Source: Micromonospora cremea
Lineage (GTDB): Bacteria > Actinomycetota > Actinomycetes > Mycobacteriales > Micromonosporaceae
NCBI RefSeq assembly: GCF_900143515.1
Contig: NZ_FSQT01000002.1
Coordinates: 4,527,501 to 4,591,500, forward strand
Length of the DNA stretch: 64,000 nt
Direction: 5' to 3'
The notes under the pieces: model-generated
Seen by the model: the letters and a program-made list of their open reading frames with translations, nothing else
The model's database searches: none
Told to the model about the DNA's origin: nothing
Made by a program: the position numbers and the translations under genes
In this document: positions 51,700 through 64,000 of the stretch, in pieces
Layout: each line of letters starts with the position of its first letter
Numbering within the stretch: the first letter of the stretch is position 1

Positions 51700-51894
51700 A
51701 TGCCGAAGATGAAGAGCCACACGGGTATGGGTAAGCGGGTCAAGGTCACCGGCAGGGGCAAGATCGTTGCCCAGCAGGCCGGCCTCCGCCACAACCTGGA
51801 GAAGAAGCCCTCCACCCAGACCCGCCGGCTGACCGGCACGGTCGTGCTGGCCAAGGCCGACGTCAAGCGCATCAAGAAGCTGCTCGGCCGCTGA
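51700..51894 (+). CDS. rpmI: 50S ribosomal protein bL35
   Basis: 64 residues. MPKMKSHTGMGKRVKVTGRG, LRHNLEKKPSTQTRRLTGT and VKRIKKLLGR are standard bL35. ATG with AGGGGAG upstream; middle gene of the universal infC-rpmI-rplT set. Confidence 0.98.
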   Translation: MPKMKSHTGMGKRVKVTGRGKIVAQQAGLRHNLEKKPSTQTRRLTGTVVLAKADVKRIKKLLGR

Positions 51895-51926
51895 CGCGCG
51901 CCACCTTTACGTAAGAAGGAGTTGAG

Positions 51927-52319
51927 ATGGCACGCGTCAAGCGGGCTGTAAACGCCCAGAAGAAGCGTCGTACCCTGCTGGAGACCGCGAGCGGTTACCG
52001 CGGTCAGCGCTCCCGGCTGTACCGCAAGGCCAAGGAGCAGGTGCTGCACTCGATGCAGTACGCCTACCGGGACCGTCGTGACCGCAAGGGCGACTTCCGG
52101 CAGCTGTGGATCCAGCGGATCAACGCGGGCGCCCGGGCCAACGGGATGACCTACAACCGCCTGATCCAGGGCCTGCGTCTGGCCGGCATCGAGGTCGACC
52201 GCAAGATCCTGGCCGACCTGGCCGTCAACGACGCCGCCGCCTTCGCGGCGATCGTCGAGCTGGCCCGGGCCGCGGTCGCGGCCGAGGGCACCGGCGGCGC
52301 GGCGGCCCAGGCCGCCTGA
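51927..52319 (+). CDS. rplT: 50S ribosomal protein bL20
   Basis: 130 residues. [60 protein letters not shown] and [20 protein letters not shown] are standard bL20, an early 23S rRNA assembly protein. ATG preceded by AAGAAGGAG. The C-terminus has an Ala/Gly-rich tail ([16 protein letters not shown]). Followed by a hairpin. Confidence 0.98.
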   Translation: MARVKRAVNAQKKRRTLLETASGYRGQRSRLYRKAKEQVLHSMQYAYRDRRDRKGDFRQLWIQRINAGARANGMTYNRLIQGLRLAGIEVDRKILADLAVNDAAAFAAIVELARAAVAAEGTGGAAAQAA

Positions 52320-52336
52320 TCCCCGCGCACAAGAGC

Positions 52337-52378
52337 GAGGCGTCTCCCGTGTCGGCACCGCCGACCGGGGGGCGCCTC
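52337..52378 (+). terminator. Terminator-like hairpin after rplT
   Basis: GAGGCG (52337-52342) pairs with CGCCTC (52373-52378), and an inner GTCGGC-ACC-GCCGAC stem lies within it. Located 18 nt after the rplT stop, before the RNA methyltransferase gene. Confidence 0.5.
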
Positions 52379-52402
52379 GATCGTGCCGGACGACCGCACA
52401 CC

Positions 52403-53200
52403 ATGGCCTTCACTCCGCGTACACCCAGGGTGGTCGCCGCCCGCCGGTTGCAGCGCCGTCGGGACCGCGACGCCACCGGCCGGTTCCTGGCCGAGGGACC
52501 GCAGGCGGTCCGCGAGGCCCTCGCGCGGCCCGAGGTGGTCACCGAGCTGTTCGGTACGCCCACCGCCCTGGACCGGTACGCGGAACTGGCCGCCGCCGCG
52601 GCCCGCGCCGACGTGCCGGTCTCCGAGGTGACCGACGAGGGGCTCGCCGCGCTCGCCGAGACCGTCGCCCCGCAGGGGCTGGTCGCCGTCTGCCGGCACC
52701 TGGACGTGCCGCTGGAGCAGGCCCTCGCCGGCGCGCCCCGCCTGGTGGCGGTGCTCGCCGAGATCCGCGACCCGGGTAACGCCGGCACCGTGCTGCGCAC
52801 CGCCGACGCCGCCGGGGCGGGCGCGGTGGTCTTCGCCGGCGAGGCCGTCGACCCGTACAACGGCAAGTGCGTCCGGGCCTCCGCCGGCAGCCTCTTCCAC
52901 GTCGACGTGGTCCGCGCCGCCGACCCGCTCGAGACGGTCGAAGCGCTCCGTACCGCCGGGCTGACCGTGCTGGCCACCACCGGCTACGGCGACAGCGACC
53001 TGGACGACCTGGCCGACTCCGGTCGGCTCGCCGAGCCCACCGCCTGGCTGTTCGGCTCCGAGGCGCACGGGCTGCCGCAGGAGCTGGCCGCCGCGGCCGA
53101 CGCCCGGGTCCGGGTGCCGCTGCATGGGCGCGCGGAGAGCCTGAACCTGGCTGCGGCCGCGGCGGTCTGCCTGTACGCTTCAGCGAGAGCACAGCGCTGA
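52403..53200 (+). CDS. TrmH/SpoU-family RNA 2'-O-methyltransferase
   Basis: 265 residues from ATG 52403. N-terminal RNA-binding region (VVAARRLQRRRDRDATGRFL, AEGPQAVREALARPEVVTEL) and SPOUT domain: VLAEIRDPGNAGTVLRTADA (motif 1 Asn/Arg), AVDPYNGKCVRASAGSLFHV (motif 2) and LFGSEAHGLPQELAAAADAR with VRVPLHGRAESLNLAAAAAV (motif 3, the SAM-binding knot). Modifies rRNA or tRNA ribose; the exact target is not predictable. Conserved between rplT and pheS in actinobacteria. Confidence 0.93.
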   Translation: MAFTPRTPRVVAARRLQRRRDRDATGRFLAEGPQAVREALARPEVVTELFGTPTALDRYAELAAAAARADVPVSEVTDEGLAALAETVAPQGLVAVCRHLDVPLEQALAGAPRLVAVLAEIRDPGNAGTVLRTADAAGAGAVVFAGEAVDPYNGKCVRASAGSLFHVDVVRAADPLETVEALRTAGLTVLATTGYGDSDLDDLADSGRLAEPTAWLFGSEAHGLPQELAAAADARVRVPLHGRAESLNLAAAAAVCLYASARAQR

Positions 53201-53355
53201 GGTGTCCACCCGGCGCGCATACCGCAGGGGAGAGCTTCCGTCGATGAACGCGCCACGGCGTTCGTTTAGCCAGCCCGCCGGTGTCGGCGGGCGGCGGGTC
53301 TGACCTGCTCCCTGCACGACTCCTACCGGCGGGCTGCGGCGCAGCCGCGCGTCCG

Positions 53356-53361
53356 TAGACT
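53356..53361 (+). promoter_or_regulatory. Likely -10 element of pheST
   Basis: TAGACT lies 55 nt before the pheS ATG in the 215-bp gap after the methyltransferase gene. The gap also holds hairpins (CCCGCC-GGTGTC-GGCGGG at about 53276-53293; GGCTGCGGCGCAGCC at about 53333-53347). I found no T-box consensus. Confidence 0.35.
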
Positions 53362-53415
53362 CGCTTAGCCGCCCCGGTGAGGGCTGGCGCCGCCGTGAGG
53401 GAGTGCCCGTACGCC

Positions 53416-54483
53416 ATGAGCTACCGCAACGATCCGTACGACCCGAAGCAGGTCGCCCTGCTCGACCCGGCCGCCCTGGCCGCGGCCGTCGCCGACGCCA
53501 CGAAGGCGTTCACGGCGGCTGCCGACCCGGACGCGCTGACCGCGCTGCGCCCCGCGCACCTCGGTGACCGGTCTCCGGTCTCGCTGGCCCGCCGGGAGAT
53601 CGGCGCGCTGCCGCCAGCCGCGAAGTCCGATGCCGGCAAGCGGGTCAACGAGGCCCGCCGGGCGATCGAGACCGCATACGCCGACCGCGCCGCAGTGGTG
53701 GAGCGCGAGCAGGCCGAGCGGGTGCTGGTCGAGGAGCGGGTGGACGTCACCCTGCCCTACGACCGGCGTCCGCGTGGCGCCCGGCACCCGCTGAGCACCC
53801 TGATGGAGTCGATCAGTGATCTCTTCGTCGGGATGGGCTACGAGGTGGCCGAGGGCCCCGAGGTCGACCTGGAGTGGGTCAACTTCGACGCGTTGAACAT
53901 CCCCCCGGACCACCCGGCGCGCGGGCTGATGGACACCTTCCACATCGCACCGGAGGGCTCCGGCCTGGTGCTGCGGACGCACACCTCGAACGTGCAGACC
54001 CGCACGATGCTCAGCCGCACCCCGCCGATCTACGTGATCTGCCCGGGCCGGGTCTACCGCACCGACGAGGTGGACGCCACCCACAGCCCGGTCTTCCACC
54101 AGGCCGAGGGGCTGGTTGTCGACAAGGGCATCACGATGGCGCACCTGCGCGGCACCCTCGACCACTTCGCCCGGGCGATCTTCGGTCCGGAGGCGAAGAC
54201 CCGGTGGCGGCCGCACTACTTCCCGTTCACCGAGCCGTCGGCGGAGTTCGACGTCTGGTTCCCGGAGCACCGCGACGGCCCGCAGTGGGTCGAGTGGGGC
54301 GGCTGCGGGATGGTCAACCCGCGGGTGCTGCGCGCCTGCGGCGTGGACCCGGAGGTCTACTCCGGATTCGCCTTCGGGATGGGCATCGACCGGACCCTGA
54401 TGGTCCGGCACGGGGTCAGCGACATCCGCCATCTCTTCGAGGGCGACGTGCGGTTCAGCCGCGCGCTGGGGACCGGGGCGTAG
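53416..54483 (+). CDS. pheS: Phenylalanyl-tRNA synthetase alpha subunit
   Basis: 355 residues from ATG 53416; GTG 53395 would add seven residues. Class II synthetase catalytic subunit. Motif 2/active-site stretches: [80 protein letters not shown], then [15 protein letters not shown] and motif 3 [20 protein letters not shown]. The N-terminal helical arm ([20 protein letters not shown]) binds tRNA. 40 nt before pheT. Confidence 0.97.
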   Translation: MSYRNDPYDPKQVALLDPAALAAAVADATKAFTAAADPDALTALRPAHLGDRSPVSLARREIGALPPAAKSDAGKRVNEARRAIETAYADRAAVVEREQAERVLVEERVDVTLPYDRRPRGARHPLSTLMESISDLFVGMGYEVAEGPEVDLEWVNFDALNIPPDHPARGLMDTFHIAPEGSGLVLRTHTSNVQTRTMLSRTPPIYVICPGRVYRTDEVDATHSPVFHQAEGLVVDKGITMAHLRGTLDHFARAIFGPEAKTRWRPHYFPFTEPSAEFDVWFPEHRDGPQWVEWGGCGMVNPRVLRACGVDPEVYSGFAFGMGIDRTLMVRHGVSDIRHLFEGDVRFSRALGTGA

Positions 54484-54523
54484 GCGATGCGGGTACGAGA
54501 CACGGGAACGGTGGTCTGAAGTC

Positions 54524-57070
54524 ATGCGAGTTTCTGTCAGTTGGCTGCGGGAGTACGTCGATCTCCCCGCCTACCTGCCCACCGGTGACCTGGAGCAGGC
54601 CCTGATCGACCTCGGCATCGAGGTCGAGTCCGTGGTGGACCTGCGGGCGACCGTCACCGGCCAGCTGGTCGTCGGCGAGGTGCGGGAGATCGAGGAGCTC
54701 ACCGGCTTCAAGAAGCCGATCCGGTTCTGTCGGGTCGACGTGGGTGACGCCAACGGCACCGGCGAGCCGCAGGAGATCGTCTGTGGGGCGCGCAACTTCG
54801 CCCCCGGCGACCGGGTGGTGGTGATCCTGCCCGGCGGCGTACTGCCCGGCGGCTTCGCCATCGGCGCCCGCAAGACCTACGGGCACAACTCCAACGGCAT
54901 GATCTGCTCGGCGAAGGAGCTGGGCCTGGGCGACGACCACTCCGGCATCATCGTGCTGCCGCCGGACGTGGCGGCCAAGCCGGGCGACGACGCGCGCCCG
55001 GTGGTCGGCCTCGACGACGTGGTGTTCGAGCTGGAGATCACCCCCGACCGGGGGTACGCGCTGAGCCTGCGCGGCCTGGCCCGGGAGCTGTCGCACGCCT
55101 TCGACGTGCCGCTGCACGACCCGGCCATGGTGCCCGCGCCGGCCGGCACGCAGGCGGCGGCGTACCCGGTGGAGGTGCGCGACCCGGTCGGCTGCGACCG
55201 TTTCGCCGCCCGCCTGGTCCGCGGCGTCGACCCGACCGCGGTGACGCCGTCGTGGATGCAGCGGCGGCTCGTCACCGCGGGCATCCGCAGCATCTCGCTG
55301 CCGGTCGACATCACGAACTACGTGATGTTGGAGCTGGGCCAGCCGATGCACGCCTTCGACGCCGACCGGATCGCCGGGCCGCTGGTGGTCCGGCGCGCCG
55401 AGCCGGGGGAGAAGCTGACCACCCTGGACGGGGTGCAGCGGGTGCTCGCCGGCGACGACATGGTGATCTGCGACGACACCGGCCCGATCTCGCTCGCCGC
55501 GGTGATGGGCGGCGAGACCAGCGAGGTCGTCGCCGGCACCACCAACGTGCTCTTCGAGGCGGCGCACTGGGACCCGGCGATGGTCGGGCGCACCGCGCGT
55601 CGGCACAAGCTGTTCAGCGAGGCCGCGAAGCGCTGGGAGCGGGGCGTCGACCCGGCCCTGCCGCTGGTCGCGCTGGAGCGGGCCGTCCGGCTGCTCGCCG
55701 AGCACGGTGGCGGCACGCCGGGCGCGGAGATCCTGGACATCGACCACGTCCGTCCGCGTACCCCGATCAGCCTGCCGGCGGACCTGCCCACCCGGCGGGT
55801 CGGGGTCGAGTACCCGCCGCCGCGGGTGGTCGCCCTGCTGGAGCGGGTCGGCTGCACGGTCGCGCAGGGCGCGGACCGGTTGGCCGAGGACCCGGGCGCG
55901 GTGGGCGTCGCCAGCGGCGCCGGGGTCGCGCTCAGCGTCACCCCGCCGAGCTGGCGGCCCGACCTGACCGACCCGGCGGACCTGGTCGAGGAGGTCGTCC
56001 GCCTCGACGGGTACGACCGGGTGCCCTCGGTGCTGCCGGCCGCGCCGCCCGGTCGCGGGTTGACCCCGCGGCAGCGCCGGCGCCGGGCGGTCGCCGGGTC
56101 GCTGGCCGAGCGCGGGTACGTGGAGGTGCTCGCGCACCCGTTCGTGTCTCCGGAGCTGGCCGACCAGCTCGGCCTGCCGGCCGACGACCCGCGCCGGCCC
56201 GCGGTCCGGCTGGCCAACCCGCTGTCCGAGGAGGAGCCGCTGCTGCGCACCACGCTGCTCGGCCCGCTGCTCGGGATCCTCAAGCGCAACCTCGGCCGGG
56301 GTCACCGTGACCTCGCGCTCTACGAGATCGGGGCGGTGTTCCACCCGCGCGTCGGCGCCGGCAGTCCGCCGGCGATGGGGGTGGACCGGCGCCCCACCGA
56401 CGAGGAGTTCGCGGCCGCCGACGCGGTGGTGCCGGCGCAGCCCGTGCACGTCGCGGCGGTGCTGACCGGCGACCTCGACCCGGCCGGCTGGTGGGGTCCG
56501 GGGCGGTCGGCCGGCTGGGCGGACGCCATCGAGGCGGCCCGGGACGTGCTGGCCGCCGCCGGCATCCCCGACGAGCGGGTCGAGGTGCGTGCCGCCGAGT
56601 ACGCGCCCTGGCACCCCGGTCGCTGCGCCGAGCTGCTGGTCGGCGGCGCGGTCGTCGGGCACGCCGGCGAGCTGCACCCGGCGGTGGTGGCGGCGTTGGA
56701 GCTTCCCCGCCGGACCTGCGCGATGGAGCTGTCCCTGGACGCGCTGCCGTCCGCGCCGGTGACGCCCGCCCCGGCGGTGTCCGGCTTCCCGCCGGCGCTG
56801 ATCGACGTGGCGCTGGTGGTGGACGAGTCGGTGCCGGCGGAGCAGGTGCGCCGGGCGCTGGAGGCGGGCGCCGGCGAGTTGCTGGAGGACGTGCGGCTGT
56901 TCGACGTGTACTCCGGTGAGCAGCTCGGTGCGGGTCGCCGGTCGCTGGCGTACAAGCTGACCTTCCGGGCGCCGGACCGGACGCTCACCGTCGAGGAGGC
57001 GGTGGCCGCCCGGGACGCGGCGGTGGCCGTGGCCGCCGAGCGCCTGGGCGCCACGCTGCGCGGCGCCTGA
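54524..57070 (+). CDS. pheT: Phenylalanyl-tRNA synthetase beta subunit
   Basis: 848 residues. Forms the alpha2-beta2 enzyme with PheS and edits Tyr-tRNA-Phe. Domains: N-terminal MRVSVSWLREYVDL, a tRNA-binding OB domain (VVVGEVREIEEL, VCGARNFAPGDRVVVILPGG), the B3/4 editing domain (DRFAARLVRGVDPTAVTPSW), B5 (VEYPPPRVVALLERVGCTVA) and a C-terminal ferredoxin-like anticodon-binding domain (RSLAYKLTFRAPDRTLTVEE). Full length. Confidence 0.97.
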   Translation: MRVSVSWLREYVDLPAYLPTGDLEQALIDLGIEVESVVDLRATVTGQLVVGEVREIEELTGFKKPIRFCRVDVGDANGTGEPQEIVCGARNFAPGDRVVVILPGGVLPGGFAIGARKTYGHNSNGMICSAKELGLGDDHSGIIVLPPDVAAKPGDDARPVVGLDDVVFELEITPDRGYALSLRGLARELSHAFDVPLHDPAMVPAPAGTQAAAYPVEVRDPVGCDRFAARLVRGVDPTAVTPSWMQRRLVTAGIRSISLPVDITNYVMLELGQPMHAFDADRIAGPLVVRRAEPGEKLTTLDGVQRVLAGDDMVICDDTGPISLAAVMGGETSEVVAGTTNVLFEAAHWDPAMVGRTARRHKLFSEAAKRWERGVDPALPLVALERAVRLLAEHGGGTPGAEILDIDHVRPRTPISLPADLPTRRVGVEYPPPRVVALLERVGCTVAQGADRLAEDPGAVGVASGAGVALSVTPPSWRPDLTDPADLVEEVVRLDGYDRVPSVLPAAPPGRGLTPRQRRRRAVAGSLAERGYVEVLAHPFVSPELADQLGLPADDPRRPAVRLANPLSEEEPLLRTTLLGPLLGILKRNLGRGHRDLALYEIGAVFHPRVGAGSPPAMGVDRRPTDEEFAAADAVVPAQPVHVAAVLTGDLDPAGWWGPGRSAGWADAIEAARDVLAAAGIPDERVEVRAAEYAPWHPGRCAELLVGGAVVGHAGELHPAVVAALELPRRTCAMELSLDALPSAPVTPAPAVSGFPPALIDVALVVDESVPAEQVRRALEAGAGELLEDVRLFDVYSGEQLGAGRRSLAYKLTFRAPDRTLTVEEAVAARDAAVAVAAERLGATLRGA

Positions 57071-57313
57071 GGGGTGCCGGTGCCGGGATGGCTCGCGGTG
57101 GCCGCCGTTCGCGGTGGCCACCGCCGGCCTGCTCTGGGGTTCGCCTCGACGACGTCGCTGGACGTGGCGCTCGACGAGGTCGTTCCCCGGGTGACCCGGT
57201 CCGTCGCGGAGGGCAGCCTCTGACCGTCGCGTCCTGTTTCGTTCTCGCCGTTCCGGCCCGTGTCGCCCCGCGACCCGGGCCGGACGTGTGTCCGGCGCCA
57301 CCCGCATCATTCC

Positions 57314-57331
57314 CATGCAATGGGCTGCATG
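57314..57331. promoter_or_regulatory. ARG-box-like palindrome 1 upstream of argC
   Basis: CATGCA-ATGGGC-TGCATG is an 18-bp perfect-arm palindrome, the length of a standard ARG box, directly upstream of the -35 (57335). Likely ArgR operator. Confidence 0.65.
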
Positions 57332-57334
57332 AAC

Positions 57335-57364
57335 TTGCAGGACGTCGATCATGGCTGCTAGCCT
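57335..57364 (+). promoter_or_regulatory. argC promoter
   Basis: TTGCAG (57335-57340) and TAGCCT (57359-57364) are 18 nt apart. Transcription would start near 57371, inside the second ARG-box-like palindrome. Confidence 0.55.
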
Positions 57365-57367
57365 TCG

Positions 57368-57383
57368 TTGCATAGTCATGCGG
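57368..57383. promoter_or_regulatory. ARG-box-like palindrome 2 at the argC transcription start
   Basis: TTGCATAGTCATGCGG contains GCAT-AGTC-ATGC, placed over the predicted start of transcription and next to the argC ribosome-binding site GGAGGTG (57382-57388). With palindrome 1 it brackets the promoter, as expected for ArgR repression. Confidence 0.6.
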
Positions 57384-57391
57384 AGGTGGGT

Positions 57392-58393
57392 ATGGGAATC
57401 CGAGTCGCGGTCGCCGGGGCGAGCGGCTACGCCGGGGGCGAGCTGCTGCGCCTGGTCGCCGGACACCCGGAGTTCGACCTGGTCGCCGCCACCGCGCACC
57501 GTCAGGCCGGGCACCGCGTCGACGTGGTGCATCCGCAGCTCACCGGGCTCGACCTGGTGCTGGGCGGGACCGACCCGGCGACGCTCACCGACGCCGACCT
57601 GGTCTTCCTGGCCCTGCCGCACGGCGAGTCGGCGGTGCTGGCCGCCCAGATCCCGCCGCACGTGCGGGTCGTCGACCTGGGGGCGGACCACCGGCTCGCC
57701 GACCCGTACGACTGGGCCCAGTACTATGGCGGCCCGTACGCCGGCCAGTGGACCTACGGCCTGCCCGAGCTGCCCGGCCAGCGCGAGCTGATCGCCGGCT
57801 CCACCCGCGTGGCGAACACCGGCTGCTATGCCGCCGCCATCACCCTGGCGCTCGCGCCGCTGATCGCGGCCGGCGCGGCCAACCCCGCCGACGTGGTGGT
57901 GGTCGCCGCCTCGGGCACCTCGGGCGCCGGACGGGCGGCCAAGGCGCACCTGCTGGCCAGCGAGGTGATGGGGGACCTGTCGCCGTACCGGGTCGGCACC
58001 CACCAGCACGTGCCGGAGATCAAGCAGGCGTCCGGGGCGACCGGCCTGTCGTTCACCCCGGTCCTGGCGCCGATGCCACGCGGCATCCTGGCCACGGTCA
58101 CCGCGGTGCCGACGCACGGCGTCGACCCGCAGCACGTGCTGGCGCAGGCGTACGCTGACGCGCCGTTCGTGCACGTGCTGCCCGAGGGCAGGTGGCCGCA
58201 CACCGCAGCCACACTGGGCTCGAACTCCTGCCACCTGCAGGCCACCGTCGACGTGGACTCCGGCCGCCTGATCGTGCTCAGCGCGCTGGACAACCTGGGC
58301 AAGGGCGCCGCCGGCCAGGCCGTCCAGAACGCCAACCTGATGTTCGGCCTGCCGGAGACCACCGGCCTGTCGGTCTGGGGGGTCGCACCATGA
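57392..58393 (+). CDS. argC: N-acetyl-gamma-glutamyl-phosphate reductase
   Basis: 333 residues from ATG 57392, with GGAGGTG 3 nt upstream. NADPH-dependent third step of arginine synthesis. Signatures: RVAVAGASGYAGGELLRLV (Rossmann loop), FLALPHGESAVLA, VDLGADHRLAD, YGLPELPGQRELIAGSTRVA then NTGCYAAAITLAL with the catalytic Cys, and RGILATVTAVPTHGV. First gene of argCJBDFRG; overlaps argJ by 4 nt. Confidence 0.97.
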   Translation: MGIRVAVAGASGYAGGELLRLVAGHPEFDLVAATAHRQAGHRVDVVHPQLTGLDLVLGGTDPATLTDADLVFLALPHGESAVLAAQIPPHVRVVDLGADHRLADPYDWAQYYGGPYAGQWTYGLPELPGQRELIAGSTRVANTGCYAAAITLALAPLIAAGAANPADVVVVAASGTSGAGRAAKAHLLASEVMGDLSPYRVGTHQHVPEIKQASGATGLSFTPVLAPMPRGILATVTAVPTHGVDPQHVLAQAYADAPFVHVLPEGRWPHTAATLGSNSCHLQATVDVDSGRLIVLSALDNLGKGAAGQAVQNANLMFGLPETTGLSVWGVAP

Positions 58394-59558
58394 GTGTCAC
58401 CACCCCACGGGGGTTCCGGGCGGCCGGGGTAGCCGCCGGTCTGAAGGCCAGCGGCGGCGCCGACGTCGCGCTGGTGGTCAACGACGGCCCCGACGCCGGT
58501 GTCGCTGGCGTCTTCACCAGCAACCGGATCAAGGCCGCGCCGGTGCTCTGGACCCAGCAGGTCGTCAACGGTGGCGTGGTCCGGGCGGTGGTGCTCAACT
58601 CCGGTGGCGCCAACGCCTGCACCGGCCCCGCCGGCTTCCAGGACACCCACGCCACCGCCGAGCACACCGCCGCCGCGCTGACCTCGGTCAGCCCGCGGCT
58701 GATACTCGGCGCGGGGGAGGTGGCGGTCTGCTCGACGGGGCTGATCGGTGAGCGGCTGCCGATGCCGAAGCTGCTGCCCGGCGTCCGCTCGGCGATCCGG
58801 GGGCTGTCACGCGACGGCGGCCCGGCCGCAGCCGAGGCCATCATGACCACGGACACCCGACCGAAGACCACGGTGGCCCGGGGCAGCGGCTGGACGGTCG
58901 GCGGGATGGCCAAGGGCGCCGGGATGCTCGCGCCGGGGATGGCCACCATGCTCTGCGTCCTGACCACCGACGCGGTCGCCGGGCCGGCGATGCTGGACGA
59001 CGTGCTGCGCGCGGCCACCCGGGTCAGCTTCGACCGGGTCGACTCCGACGGCTGCATGTCGACCAATGACACGGTTCTCCTGCTGGCCAGCGGCGCGAGC
59101 GGCATCGAGCCCACGCCGGCCGAGCTGGCCGCCGCGGTCACCGCGGCCTGCCACGACCTGGCCCAGCAGTTGGTCGCCGACGCCGAGGGCGCCACCAAGC
59201 AGATCGCCATCGACGTGGTCGGCGCCGCCGACGAGGACGACGCGGTCGAGGTGGGCCGCACGGTGGCCCGCAACAACCTGGTCAAGACCGCGCTGTTCGG
59301 CAACGACCCGAACTGGGGCCGGATCCTCGCCGCGGTCGGCACCACCGCCGCCGCGTTCGAGCCGGACGGGGTGGACGTGGCCGTCAACGGGGTGTGGGTG
59401 TGCCGGGGCGGCGGCGCCGCCGAGGACCGCTCGAAGGTCGACCTGACCGGTCGGGACGTGACCATCCGCATCGATCTGCACGCCGGCACGTCGGCCGCGA
59501 CGATCTGGACCAACGACCTGTCCCACGCGTACGTGCACGAGAACTCGGCGTACTCCAC

Positions 59559-59562
<4 letters not shown>
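58390..59562 (+). CDS. argJ: Glutamate N-acetyltransferase (ornithine acetyltransferase) ArgJ
   Basis: 390 residues. Recycles acetyl groups from N-acetylornithine to glutamate; in some organisms also uses acetyl-CoA. Self-cleaving Ntn-type enzyme: [20 protein letters not shown] contains the cleavage site before Thr186. Other signatures: [79 protein letters not shown] and the C-terminal [11 protein letters not shown]. Its stop overlaps argB. Confidence 0.97.
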
Positions 59563-63217
<3,655 letters not shown>

Positions 63218-63221
<4 letters not shown>

Positions 63222-64000
63222 CCGAGCGGGTCGTCCTGGCGTACTCCGGAGGGCTGGACACCTCCGTCGCCATTCCTTACCTGGCCGAGCAGACCGGCGC
63301 CGAGGTGATCGCGGTGGCGGTCGACGTCGGGCAGGGCGGCGAGGATCTCGACGCCATCCGGCAGCGCGCGCTGGACTGCGGCGCCGCCGAGTCCGAGCTG
63401 GTCGACGCGCGCGACGAGTTCGCCGCCGACTACTGCCTGCCGGCCATCCGGGCGAACGCCCTCTACATGGACCGCTACCCGCTGGTGTCGGCGCTGTCCC
63501 GGCCGCTGATCGTCAAGCACCTGGTGGCCGCGGCGCGCAAGCACGGCGGGACGATCGTCTCGCACGGCTGCACCGGCAAGGGCAACGACCAGGTCCGGTT
63601 CGAGGTCGGCCTGAACGCCCTCGCCCCCGACTTGAAGATCATCGCGCCGGCCCGGGACTTCGCCTGGACGCGGGACAAGGCGATCGCGTTCGCCGAGGAG
63701 AAGGGGCTGCCGATCGACGTCTCGGCGAAGTCGCCCTACTCCATCGACCAGAACCTGTGGGGTCGCGCGGTGGAGACCGGGTTCCTGGAGGACATCTGGA
63801 ACGCCCCGATCGAGGGCCTCTACTCGTACACCGCCGACCCGGCGCAGGACCGCGACGCCGACGAGGTCGTGATCACCTTCGACGCCGGCGTACCGGTGGC
63901 CATCGACGGTGAGACGGTCACCCCGTACCAGGCGATCCTGGAGCTGAACCGGCGCGCCGGCGCGCAGGGCGTGGGCCGACTCGACATGGTCGAGGACCGC
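63218..64000 (+). CDS. argG: Argininosuccinate synthase, 5' part
   Basis: The first 261 codons; the gene runs past the window end with the frame open. Joins citrulline and aspartate with ATP. N-type ATP pyrophosphatase loop [75 protein letters not shown], and [20 protein letters not shown] are all present. ATG overlaps the argR stop. argH is expected further on. Confidence 0.97.

Noticed and set aside
53244..53303. 19-codon frame (ATG 53244) before pheS considered as an attenuator leader peptide
   Set aside because: Only one Phe codon and no adjacent terminator/antiterminator pair; no T-box core found either.
54455..58234. Minus-strand open frame of about 1259 codons opposite pheT and argC
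   Set aside because: Spans several well-supported plus-strand genes and reads as low-complexity antisense sequence.

Overview
The window is 64 kb of very G+C-rich, densely packed chromosome from a filamentous actinomycete. The best fit is the family Micromonosporaceae, probably Micromonospora. Reasons: GTG starts are common, stop and start codons overlap (ATGA/GTGA) in most operons, a BldD homologue and an actinobacterial integration host factor (mIHF) are present, and the gene order matches the conserved actinobacterial core (alaS-ruvX-mltG-aroE; aroC-aroK-aroB-aroQ-efp-nusB-bldD-pyrR; gmk-rpoZ-coaBC-metK-priA; infC-rpmI-rplT-trmH-pheST-argCJBDFRG). Nearly everything is housekeeping. I see no phage, IS element, CRISPR array, rRNA or tRNA gene.

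Layout. 1-7625: end of rarA, a 1000-residue Pro/Ala/Arg-rich membrane protein, a DUF948 protein, a small membrane protein, alaS and ruvX. 7625-16831: mltG and the shikimate pathway (aroE, aroC, aroK, aroB, aroQ), then efp and nusB. This run is interrupted twice, by a decayed polysaccharide-glycosyltransferase remnant (9678-10545) and by a divergent alpha/beta-hydrolase plus WYL-regulator pair (12435-14241). 16907-17395: bldD on the minus strand. 17684-28387: the pyrimidine operon pyrR-pyrB-pyrC-carA-carB-pyrD, then bioA and pyrF; a PyrR-binding RNA hairpin covers the pyrR ribosome-binding site. 28566-34420: mihF, a guanylate-kinase-like gene, rpoZ, coaBC, metK and a helicase-less priA. 34674-39980: a P-loop kinase/ParB-like fusion, a cytochrome P450, def, fmt and rsmB.

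40065-41931: two tandem paralogous septum-formation-type lipoproteins on the minus strand. 42186-43824: rpe and a response-regulator/GGDEF protein. 43904-48387: an FMN riboswitch and the riboflavin operon ribD-ribE-ribM-ribBA-ribH. 48414-49569: hisE-hisG. 50050-50523: a small PH-domain-like membrane protein. 51011-53200: infC (apparent ATC start), rpmI, rplT and a SpoU-family RNA methyltransferase. 53416-57070: pheS-pheT. 57392-64000: argC-argJ-argB-argD-argF-argR-argG (argG cut by the window end), preceded by two ARG-box-like palindromes.

Several operons carry their own feedback device: PyrR with its RNA site, the FMN riboswitch before ribD, ArgR encoded inside the operon whose promoter carries its likely operators, and infC with a non-canonical start that IF3 itself would police. 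BldD, a c-di-GMP-sensing developmental repressor, and a GGDEF-type response regulator are both present, though the latter has a non-consensus GGDDF motif. The least ordinary content is: the kinase/ParB-like fusion; the guanylate kinase with a damaged P-loop and two TTA codons; the glycosyltransferase graveyard; long intergenic inverted repeats, one of which supplies the pyrD stop codon; and apparent leaderless promoters in front of aroB, rpe and gmk.
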